Assembly: GCA_017998755.1 (NCBI GenBank)
Contig: JAGOCL010000040.1
Location: 1 to 11,431, forward strand
DNA length: 11,431 bases
Reading direction: 5' to 3'
DNA from: Spirochaetota bacterium
Lineage (GTDB): Bacteria > Spirochaetota > GWE2-31-10 > MWDO01
Shown here: positions 5,349 through 11,431 of the stretch, piece by piece
Layout of the letters: every line of letters begins with the position of its first letter
How positions within the stretch are numbered: position 1 is the stretch's first letter
Position numbers and translations under genes: made by a program
The notes under the pieces: generated by a model
Seen by the model: the letters and a program-made list of their open reading frames with translations, nothing else
Told to the model about the DNA's origin: nothing
Databases searched by the model: none

Positions 5349-8262
5349 TAATAAGTTGATTATCAAAATCAGATTGAAACTTTTTCTCCTTTTAGTAATA
5401 TTTTCTTCTATACCTCTGTTTTTTATATTTTATTTTTCGCAGAAGCATGTTTTCAAATATTTATTCGAGCAAAATAAAGAGTACTATTTCTCAATTCTAA
5501 GCCAAAATATCAAAAATTTTGAGAAAAAGAACGCTCAGTATAAACGGGCTCTCGACGATCTAAAATCGTCTTCAAATTTCAGATATTTTCTTGAGAAAAA
5601 GATAACAAGCGAAAAAGACGAACTTGAGATTATCAAAAAAATAAGCTTTTTAAAAAACGGACCGGATAACGAAGACCTCTTTTATAAATATATTAAGGAA
5701 AATATCGGAGATTTGACGTTGATACATCTTGACGATAAATCCCGCCTAAATTCTGAGATCAGAATCGATAGTTTTTCGCAAAAAAACTCTTATATAAATA
5801 CCGGGTTTATTGAAAATAATTTTGACGATTTGTTTGGCTCCGGCGACGGAGGAGACCTGATATTTTCAAAGATCGACGAATCTGTTATATATGCGGATAG
5901 TTTGGAACCAAGATACGGATATTATCAGAAGATTTTTAAAAGCGACGTTTTATCGAAATTAATTCTGATTTTTCTAGATAAAGATACGTTTTCCGAATTA
6001 TTTAAAATTAATGACTCGATTGGCTCTTATAAAATGTATATTTTGGACAAAAACGACGAATTGCTCTGGAGTAACGATAACATATCCGGGGACGAAAGGT
6101 ATCGCGCCGACTTTATACTTTTGGATTACAACATTGTAAGGATAATTAATAAAATTGATAAATACCAAAATACGGTGAATTCGAAGAAATATCTAGGGCT
6201 CGTCAAATATAACAAATCTGATTTTATGATATTCTCGGATATAGAACTCAAATCTCAAACTAAATTTCTTCTTCTGATACCGTTTAAAAACGTAACTTCT
6301 TCTATCGAAGGAATAATTAGAGCGATATTTACTATTTTATTGATCTTGATTGCGGTTATCGTCGTATCGAGCGTCTTATTAAGCGCGGCGTTTTCAAAAA
6401 AAATCGAAGAGAAGACCGATATAATACAGGGGGAGAATCTGTATTTTATGAATCTTGCTCACGAAACAAAAACGCCGCTTACTCTTGTTTCTAACTATCT
6501 TGACGAGTTTATCGGTCAAAACGGCGATAGCCGGGAACTTGCGATAATTAAAGAGAATTTTGATAAAATAAAAAGCGATATGATCTCTTTTCTCGACGTC
6601 GGTAAACTCGATAGAGGACAAGAATTTTACGATCACAAGCATATTATAAATTTATCCGAGTTTACTGAAAAGAAAATCGAGATTTTTAAGATTTTGAGCG
6701 AACGGAAAGGGGTAAGTATATCGGTAAATATCGAGAAAAACGTCTTTATCGGCGCAGACAGGTTTGCTTTGGACAGAGTCTTTAATAATCTTCTCGATAA
6801 CGCTATCAAATATTCAAAAGACGACGGCAAAGTAGAGATAAGACTTTCCAAAGACGAAACTACCGCGCGACTGGTTATTGCAGACGACGGCATAGGTATT
6901 CCAAAAAATAAAATTAAGAAACTATTCAAACCATTCTCAAGAATACCGGGAACCGGAGCTTCAACATACGGGGTAGGAATGGGGCTGTATATCGTCAAGA
7001 AAATCGTCGAATCCATTAACGGATATATCGTCGTCGATAGCGAAGAGGGCAAATATACTAAATTTATTATTAGAGTTCCTTTAGTTCAAGAATCTACCGG
7101 AGAAATTAGCGATAATACGCCAAAATCGGTAAAAATTTTCGACAATATAAAGAATAATACTCAATATAACGCTAATCGGGCAAATATACTGATCGTTGAA
7201 GACAATATGGAACTACTTGAGTTTATGAAGAGTAAATTGGAGCTCGACTACAACGTTTACGCTGAAACGGGAGTCGAGTTCGCTTTAAATAGAGTAGCTG
7301 AAGTACAAAATATCGAGTTAATTATCTCCGACGTTATAATGGGAGATCGCAACGGGTTTGAACTATTTCAAGAGATTAAGAAGATAGATAAATTCAAAGA
7401 CGTTCCATTTATTTTTCTATCGGCGCTTAGCTCCTTGCCGGAACGTCTTAAAGGCCTCGATATAGGGGCGATAGACTATATTTCAAAGCCTTTTTCTATA
7501 GAGGAGCTGAAAGCTAAAATCAGATCGATTCTGAATTTTAATCGGATGAAAAAAGCCCTGTATGAAAAAGATAAATACGCCTCTTTGGGGATGCTTTTAG
7601 GCGGAATATCTCACGAAATATTTAATCCTCTATCGGGTATTTACGGCCCGTTGGAAAACATAGAGAAAATTATCGATGGATCAGACCTCAAAGGTAATGA
7701 GAAAATTAACATTTTTATCGGGGCTATATATAAGAACATCGGAAGAATAGAAAATATTATCAAAAGCTTAAAAACTTTGTTTTACAACAAAGAATTTTTG
7801 ATCGAGGAAGTCGATATACATAAACTTATCGACTCAATACTTGAGATTCTATCTTCCGGAATAAAGTCTAAGAATATCAAAATCAAAGTATCTATCGACG
7901 GTAAATTCAAAATATTTGCAAATAATAGCGTTTTATCTCAAATACTACTGAATTTGATATCCAACAGTATAGACGCTTCGTCAAACGACGGAAGTATCGA
8001 GATCAAAGCCGGAATGGATAAAAATATGAAAATCATTTCTATCAAAGATTCCGGCTCCGGAATCAGCGAAGAGAATCTACCTAACATTTTTAACGCCTTT
8101 TTTTCTACAAAAGAGATAGGAAAGGGGATGGGGCTCGGACTTTATATAGTAAAAGATCTCATAATCAAAATGGGGTGGAACATCGACGTTGCGAGCGCGG
8201 TCGGAGTCGGAACTACTTTTACAATTCGCATAGGGGATTCTAATGGAATTAATAAAAATTAA
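5341..8262 (+). CDS. Hybrid sensor histidine kinase with two kinase cores around one receiver
   Basis: 973 residues. A membrane helix (about 12-32), an extracytoplasmic sensor domain (33-315, Cache/PAS-like in places such as YILDKNDELLWSN) and a second helix (326-350) are followed by the cytoplasmic part. Kinase core 1 has phosphoacceptor H374 (NLAHETKTPL), N box NNLLDN (N483, N487), G1 DDGIGIP (515-521) and G2 YGVGMGLYIVK (543-553). The receiver (612-735) has acidic pair E620-D621, phosphoacceptor D664 (SDVIMGD), S694 and K716 (ISKPF). Kinase core 2 has H758 (GGISHEIFNPL), N box NLISNS (N875), DSGSGI (903-908) and GKGMGLGLYIVK (927-938). All catalytic residues are intact in both cores. No HAMP or Hpt domain is evident. 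The start overlaps the lipoprotein stop by 8 bp, and no good SD is seen, which implies translational coupling. The likely output is a diffusible response regulator encoded elsewhere. Confidence 0.95.
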   Translation: MNNNKLIIKIRLKLFLLLVIFSSIPLFFIFYFSQKHVFKYLFEQNKEYYFSILSQNIKNFEKKNAQYKRALDDLKSSSNFRYFLEKKITSEKDELEIIKKISFLKNGPDNEDLFYKYIKENIGDLTLIHLDDKSRLNSEIRIDSFSQKNSYINTGFIENNFDDLFGSGDGGDLIFSKIDESVIYADSLEPRYGYYQKIFKSDVLSKLILIFLDKDTFSELFKINDSIGSYKMYILDKNDELLWSNDNISGDERYRADFILLDYNIVRIINKIDKYQNTVNSKKYLGLVKYNKSDFMIFSDIELKSQTKFLLLIPFKNVTSSIEGIIRAIFTILLILIAVIVVSSVLLSAAFSKKIEEKTDIIQGENLYFMNLAHETKTPLTLVSNYLDEFIGQNGDSRELAIIKENFDKIKSDMISFLDVGKLDRGQEFYDHKHIINLSEFTEKKIEIFKILSERKGVSISVNIEKNVFIGADRFALDRVFNNLLDNAIKYSKDDGKVEIRLSKDETTARLVIADDGIGIPKNKIKKLFKPFSRIPGTGASTYGVGMGLYIVKKIVESINGYIVVDSEEGKYTKFIIRVPLVQESTGEISDNTPKSVKIFDNIKNNTQYNANRANILIVEDNMELLEFMKSKLELDYNVYAETGVEFALNRVAEVQNIELIISDVIMGDRNGFELFQEIKKIDKFKDVPFIFLSALSSLPERLKGLDIGAIDYISKPFSIEELKAKIRSILNFNRMKKALYEKDKYASLGMLLGGISHEIFNPLSGIYGPLENIEKIIDGSDLKGNEKINIFIGAIYKNIGRIENIIKSLKTLFYNKEFLIEEVDIHKLIDSILEILSSGIKSKNIKIKVSIDGKFKIFANNSVLSQILLNLISNSIDASSNDGSIEIKAGMDKNMKIISIKDSGSGISEENLPNIFNAFFSTKEIGKGMGLGLYIVKDLIIKMGWNIDVASAVGVGTTFTIRIGDSNGINKN

Positions 8263-8791
8263 AAAACAGTTGAAATATTGGGACATAATATTCATTAGAA
8301 AGTTAAGAAACGTTCCCGAGAATTTAGTTGTAAAACTAATATCGCATATCGGTAGTTTTGTATTTATTTTGGTTGTTATGGCTATTATTTTTTTTATCGA
8401 CAGCGAGTATTTAAAAAAAGTTTTTATAGCGTCGGCTATCTCCCTAACCATTAATACAATTGTCGTATTTATCTTAAAATATAGCGTAAAAAGAGACCGA
8501 AGAGTATATATCAGAAATATTAAATACCGTTACGACCCCTACTCGTTTCCATCGGGGCATGTATCGAGGTTGGCGGGATTTATTTTTCCGTTTGCTCAAG
8601 TAACATATGTGTCTATACTTTTTATTGTACTTGTTTTCGCCTCGGCTTTCGGTAGAATGTCCCGAAAATATCACTATTTCAGCGATTGCTTGGCGGGCTT
8701 AATCATCGGTCTTATATCCGGCGCGATCGCTAGCGCTTTATATCTCGCTAATTCCGGTTTTTTCGAAAGGTTTATTAACGTTTGGCTTTAA
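8243..8791 (+). CDS. PAP2-family membrane phosphatase
   Basis: 182 residues of the type 2 phosphatidic acid phosphatase superfamily, which removes phosphate from lipid phosphates or undecaprenyl pyrophosphate at the membrane. Motif 1 is K79-x6-R86, with R87 where the family normally has Pro. Motif 2 is P103-S-G-H106, with the catalytic histidine. Motif 3 is R138-x5-H144-x3-D148, with the nucleophilic histidine; G137 replaces the usual Ser. Four or five hydrophobic segments are visible (about 33-52, 60-78, 110-136, 149-168). At 182 residues it is short but in range for bacterial PAP2 proteins. The SD AGGGGA lies at 8231-8236, inside the kinase gene, and the ORF overlaps the kinase by 20 bp, so it is the fourth gene of that operon. 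Co-expression with a sensor kinase suggests lipid or envelope remodelling; the substrate is unknown. Confidence 0.9.
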   Translation: MELIKIKKQLKYWDIIFIRKLRNVPENLVVKLISHIGSFVFILVVMAIIFFIDSEYLKKVFIASAISLTINTIVVFILKYSVKRDRRVYIRNIKYRYDPYSFPSGHVSRLAGFIFPFAQVTYVSILFIVLVFASAFGRMSRKYHYFSDCLAGLIIGLISGAIASALYLANSGFFERFINVWL

Positions 8792-8857
8792 ATTACGAAG
8801 ATTTTTATAGGAAAATAAAAATTATTTTTCAGACAATTATCGCATAAATAATAAACA

Positions 8858-8871
8858 GACGCATATGTGTC
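8858..8871. promoter_or_regulatory. Second copy of the palindromic motif, candidate operator
   Basis: GACGCATATGTGTC is symmetric except for one G/T pair and matches the core of the perfect palindrome at 2013-2030 in 13 of 14 positions. It lies 127 bp upstream of the pentapeptide gene start, close to the 139-bp distance seen at the 2169 gene. Recurrence in both large intergenic regions is the main argument for a real site. Confidence 0.5.
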
Positions 8872-8933
8872 ATAATATGTTAAAAGCGCGACAATTGTAT
8901 TTAGATAAATAATTCCCTATATAATCAAATTTG

Positions 8934-8962
8934 TTGACAAATAAAACTAAAAAAACTATTCT
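8934..8962 (+). promoter_or_regulatory. Candidate sigma70 promoter of the pentapeptide operon
   Basis: A perfect TTGACA (8934-8939) is followed by 17 bp and TATTCT (8957-8962, four of six matches). The leader would be about 30 nt, with an AGGAA SD at 8989-8993. A weaker alternative is TTGTAT (8895-8900) with TATATA at 8918-8923 or TATAAT at 8920-8925, which sits nearer the palindrome at 8858-8871. Confidence 0.55.
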
Positions 8963-8998
8963 TATAAAAAGTAATATTAAAATATTAATAGGAATTTT

Positions 8999-9619
8999 AT
9001 GAATTTCTCAATATGTAAAAAAGAAGGGTGTCAAAATCATTCGGTTTACGGATCGGATTTTTGTTACGATCATACGGAAGATAAAGAGGCGTTGAAGACC
9101 AAAGCCGTCCTATTGATTAGCTCTAATAAAGCGCTTAAGGGTTACAATTTCTCTAAGATTCCCTTGCAAGGGCTTGATTTCTCCGGAAAAGACCTCTCGT
9201 ATACGATATTTTCAGAATGCGATCTTTCAGGATCGGATTTTAACAATTCCGTACTTATATCTTCGTTTTTTGACTTCTCAATATTAAATTCTTGCGATTT
9301 CTCTCATTCTCAGATAAAATTCTCAGTTTTCGGGGGAGCGTCGATGATCAAAACCAAAATTGTCGATACCGTCGCGAGTTTTTGCAATTTCTTGGGAGCC
9401 GATTTGACCGAATCAAACTTTAATAACTCCGACTTATCGCACTCCAGATTTATATGTTGCGGTTCCGCGGGGGCTTCTTTTTTTAACTGCAATTTAAAAA
9501 GAACTATATTTCAGAATTTAATATTTAAAATGAAGAATTTACTATCGTCTAATTATCAAGACGCCGTTATTAAAGATTGCAAGTGTTCAGACGGCTCAAT
9601 TGAGGATATTATAAAATGA
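8999..9619 (+). CDS. Pentapeptide-repeat protein with Cys/His N-terminal motif
   Basis: 206 residues. Residues 6-25 hold C6-x4-C11-x10-C22-x2-H25, a small zinc-knuckle-like motif of the kind found before diverse bacterial domains. From about 46 to 176 the chain is an unbroken series of some 27 pentapeptides ([xx][DN][LF][SxG]), predicted to form a right-handed quadrilateral beta-helix. The central residue alternates Phe and Leu: Phe at 51, 61, 71 and so on to 171 (12 of 13 positions), with Leu/Ile/Met mostly at the sixes. There is no signal peptide, so it should be cytoplasmic. Pentapeptide proteins include DNA-gyrase-protecting Qnr/MfpA types, but the family does not predict function. It is first in an operon whose next gene overlaps by 4 bp (ATGA). 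SD AGGAA at 8989-8993. Confidence 0.9.
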   Translation: MNFSICKKEGCQNHSVYGSDFCYDHTEDKEALKTKAVLLISSNKALKGYNFSKIPLQGLDFSGKDLSYTIFSECDLSGSDFNNSVLISSFFDFSILNSCDFSHSQIKFSVFGGASMIKTKIVDTVASFCNFLGADLTESNFNNSDLSHSRFICCGSAGASFFNCNLKRTIFQNLIFKMKNLLSSNYQDAVIKDCKCSDGSIEDIIK

Positions 9620-10197
9620 AGGTATTCACGACCGTTAATCCTAAAAATTTATTAAACATCTATATAATTACGGATAACGATCAAAAATCCGGCGTGATTA
9701 TTGATCCGGGCGATTTTTCGATGAACGTATACAAACTTATCAAATATATCGGCGCCGATATAAAGAAAGTAATAATAACTCACAACGACGTTTCCAAGAC
9801 CGCCGGCGTCGCGGTCATAAAGAAAATATTCGACGTTGAGATATTTTCCGTCAACTACCAGATCAACGAATATGAATCTATCAAAATAAAAAACGGTTCT
9901 ATCATTAAAGAAGGAAATCTTGAGTTTAAGGTAATAGAAACGCCGGCTCATACTTTTGATTCGATATCGGTTTTGATTGGAAACGCGCTTTTTGTCGGCG
10001 ATATATTACAAGCCGGATATCTAAGCTCTTTAGGTTCTAACGCCGAACCGAGCGAGTTTGAGCTGAAGGTTGTTGAAAATAATATCATGTCGTTACCGGA
10101 CAATACGATTATCTATCCATCGTTCGGACCGGCAACCACGGTAAAAATTGAAAAGAAATTTAATCCCTACTTAGGAGTACGAAATAAAAATGTCTGA
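9616..10197 (+). CDS. Metallo-beta-lactamase-fold protein with degenerate metal site
   Basis: 193 residues, full length for the short glyoxalase II-like MBL hydrolases. Fold landmarks are kept: GVIIDPGDF (26-34), VIITHND (52-58), ETPAHTFDSIS (108-118), FVGDILQAG (126-134) and YPSFGPATT...NP (167-184). The metal ligands are largely lost. The HxHxDH motif is H56-N-D58-V-S60-K61, so only the first His remains. H112 and D129 are present, but the final His of the usual PGHGP is F170. It therefore probably lacks the normal di-metal hydrolase activity and may be a pseudoenzyme or binding protein. It overlaps the pentapeptide gene by 4 bp and hslO by 8 bp, so the three are translationally linked. The SD GAGG lies 11 nt before the ATG. 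Confidence 0.88.
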   Translation: MKVFTTVNPKNLLNIYIITDNDQKSGVIIDPGDFSMNVYKLIKYIGADIKKVIITHNDVSKTAGVAVIKKIFDVEIFSVNYQINEYESIKIKNGSIIKEGNLEFKVIETPAHTFDSISVLIGNALFVGDILQAGYLSSLGSNAEPSEFELKVVENNIMSLPDNTIIYPSFGPATTVKIEKKFNPYLGVRNKNV

Positions 10198-11044
10198 CAA
10201 AGATAAATTGATAACGGCGATTTCAAAAGACGGAAAAATACACGGTTATATTCTGTTAATTAGAGATACTGCAAAGATTATTCAAGAAAAACACAAAATG
10301 AATATCATATCTTCTTCGATATTCTTGAGGGCTTTAGCGGGCGGAGCGTTACTAAGCGGCAATCTTAAAAACCTCGACGATAGACTAATCTTAACGTGGA
10401 GTTGCACCGGTCCCGTAAAAAAAATAGTAGTAGACGTTAATTATCAAGGGGAGATAAGAGGGTATATTGAAGAACCCAACCTCGAATTTATAGAGGGCAG
10501 TTTAGTCGACGGTTCTATCGTAGCGGAGCCCTATATAGGATTTGGCGAGCTCAACTTATCAAGAATTTCCGCCGGCATAGGAGTCCCTTATCACTCTGTT
10601 ACGGCTATCGAAACCGGAGAAATTGCTCAAGATTTATCAATATACCTCAATCAATCGTTGCAAATCGAATCCTGTATAAATATCGGTTTATCTATTAGCG
10701 AGAAAAATGAGATAGAAGTATGCGGCGGAACGCTTCTTATGGCTCTGCCCGGAGCGAGCGATGAAGAAAAGAAAATTATAGGAGAGAAATTTAACGAGAT
10801 TAACTCTTTGACCGGATTATTGAAAGATAACGGAGAGAACGCGTCGGATATTTTACTAAAAAAATTTGACCTTGATTTTGTTTCGGAAAAAGAGATAAAA
10901 TTTAACTGCTCCTGTACGGACGAAGTAATCAAGAAACTAATAAATTCTTTAGACGAGAAAGAGAAGAACGAGTATAGACTTGCCGATAATAAAATATCGG
11001 TAGTTTGTCAATATTGCAATAAAGAGTATTTATTTGACGATTAA
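10190..11044 (+). CDS. hslO: Hsp33 redox-regulated chaperone
   Basis: 284 residues, normal for the family. Hsp33 is a cytoplasmic holdase: zinc-bound and inactive when reduced, it unfolds its C-terminal switch on oxidation by peroxide or hypochlorite and binds unfolding proteins. The N-terminal domain is recognisable (LRALAGGALLSG at 46-57, TGPVKKIVVDV, GEIRGYIEEP, FGELNLSRI, YHSVTAIETGEIAQDLSIYL, and GGTLLMALPGA at 179-189). The C-terminal redox switch has the four zinc cysteines intact: C240-x-C242 and C273-x2-C276, with a 30-residue spacing. SD AGGAG stands about 14 nt before the ATG. The start overlaps the MBL-fold gene by 8 bp. Identification is secure. Operon linkage with a pentapeptide protein and an MBL-like protein hints at a stress-related role for them. 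Confidence 0.96.
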   Translation: MSDKDKLITAISKDGKIHGYILLIRDTAKIIQEKHKMNIISSSIFLRALAGGALLSGNLKNLDDRLILTWSCTGPVKKIVVDVNYQGEIRGYIEEPNLEFIEGSLVDGSIVAEPYIGFGELNLSRISAGIGVPYHSVTAIETGEIAQDLSIYLNQSLQIESCINIGLSISEKNEIEVCGGTLLMALPGASDEEKKIIGEKFNEINSLTGLLKDNGENASDILLKKFDLDFVSEKEIKFNCSCTDEVIKKLINSLDEKEKNEYRLADNKISVVCQYCNKEYLFDD

Positions 11045-11058
11045 ACGGAGTTTGATTG

Positions 11059-11431
11059 ATGAGCGATACTATCAGCCGCGTTGAGAAAGAGTTTATTTTC
11101 AATTTTCTCATTAAGAATAAAGTCAAATTTGAAATAAAATGCGGCGTATCGAATATTGAAGCTAATATTCTTGAACAGAATATAAAAGAACTAAAGATTG
11201 ATCTTTTAACGATGAGCGAGGAGATCAAAGAGTATCAGGCGCCGATTAGCGTTTTTTTTTATTTTCAGAACACCCATCATACTTTTAATTCCGTTATACT
11301 ACGTTTACAGGGAAGTTACGCCATAATCAGGAACCCCGACAGCATAATCAGAAACCTTCTTAGAAAGTTTGAAAGAATCAGACTGACCGAGACTATTCCG
11401 GTTGAATTTGAGATCGAAAAAGATATTCTTC
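11059..11431 (+). CDS. Probable YcgR/PilZ-like protein, 3' end cut by window
   Basis: 124 residues are visible, from ATG 11059 (SD ACGGAG at 11045-11050, 14 bp after the hslO stop) to the window edge. There is no signal peptide. The visible part has a mixed alpha/beta N-terminal domain (FEIKCGVSNIEANIL; APISVFFYFQNTHHTFNS; LRLQGSYAIIRNP), then RNLLRKFERIRLTETIPVEFEIEKDIL. The last stretch resembles the opening RxxxR and first strand of a PilZ domain after a YcgR-like N-terminal domain. PilZ domains bind cyclic di-GMP. The D/NxSxxG motif that would prove this lies beyond the window, so the call is tentative. It appears to be the fourth gene of the pentapeptide/hslO operon. Confidence 0.6.
   Translation, partial: MSDTISRVEKEFIFNFLIKNKVKFEIKCGVSNIEANILEQNIKELKIDLLTMSEEIKEYQAPISVFFYFQNTHHTFNSVILRLQGSYAIIRNPDSIIRNLLRKFERIRLTETIPVEFEIEKDIL

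Larger units (their letters stand above)
8792..8998. other. Gene-free leader before the pentapeptide operon
   Basis: 207 bp of AT-rich sequence. It contains a near-palindrome matching the 2013-2030 site, two candidate sigma70 promoters and, directly after the PAP2 gene, a weak AT-only dyad. No convincing rho-independent terminator separates the two operons, so some read-through from the kinase operon is possible. Confidence 0.6.

Noticed and set aside
6394..7052. Minus-strand ORFs of 82 and 139 codons
   Set aside because: They are antisense to the first kinase core, whose motifs are intact in the plus frame.
8077..8674. Minus-strand ORFs of 124 and 66 codons across the kinase/PAP2 junction
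   Set aside because: They are shadows of two recognisable plus-strand genes.
8811..8830. AT-only dyad after the PAP2 gene as a terminator
   Set aside because: The arms (GAAAATA / TATTTTTC) are imperfect and contain almost no GC, so a stable terminator stem is unlikely.
8999..9619. Qnr-type quinolone resistance protein
   Set aside because: The pentapeptide fold alone does not show gyrase protection. The N-terminal knuckle and stress-operon context differ from Qnr, and I see no Qnr-specific loops.
9616..10197. Active glyoxalase II or beta-lactamase
   Set aside because: Three of four ligands in HxHxDH and the final His are missing, so a catalytic name would mislead.

Overview
The window is an AT-rich stretch of bacterial chromosome. 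Signal peptides, a lipoprotein with a clear lipobox and a probable outer-membrane beta-barrel ending in Phe point to a diderm (Gram-negative) organism. The species cannot be named from the sequence. The YcgR/PilZ-like protein and the small double zinc-ribbon membrane protein resemble types I associate with spirochaetes, but this is a weak hint only. Genes are densely packed, with frequent 4-20 bp overlaps and weak to good Shine-Dalgarno (SD) sequences. No tRNA, rRNA, CRISPR array, transposase or clear integration site was seen.

Layout. (1) 1-1869, minus strand: transketolase (tkt), missing its C-terminus at the window edge, with a good sigma70-type promoter at 1929-1957. (2) 1870-2168: a gene-free divergent region holding that promoter and a perfect 18-bp palindrome. 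(3) 2169-2672, plus: a 167-aa unknown protein whose N-terminus looks like a ribbon-helix-helix (RHH) DNA-binding fold. It ends tail-to-tail, with a 4-bp overlap, against (4) 2669-3067, minus: a double zinc-ribbon protein with a C-terminal membrane anchor. (5) 3203-8791, plus: a four-gene operon of outer-membrane barrel, repeat-containing lipoprotein, hybrid sensor kinase with two complete kinase cores flanking one receiver, and PAP2 phosphatase. The internal gaps are 13 bp, -8 bp and -20 bp. (6) 8792-8998: a gene-free leader with a second copy of the palindromic motif and a TTGACA-type promoter. (7) 8999 to the end, plus: a second operon of pentapeptide-repeat protein, degenerate metallo-beta-lactamase-fold protein, Hsp33 redox chaperone and the start of a PilZ-like protein.

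How the genes may work together. The first operon reads as a trans-envelope sensing module: a barrel in the outer membrane, a lipoprotein, a kinase with a large extracytoplasmic domain, and a membrane lipid phosphatase as possible effector. No separate output regulator is encoded in the window. The second operon joins an oxidative-stress chaperone (Hsp33) to a pentapeptide protein with very regular Phe/Leu alternation and to a probable pseudoenzyme of the MBL fold. The palindrome GACRCATATGTGTC lies about 130-140 bp upstream of the RHH-like gene and of the second operon, which suggests shared regulation, possibly by the RHH-like protein itself. All of these links are inference from layout.
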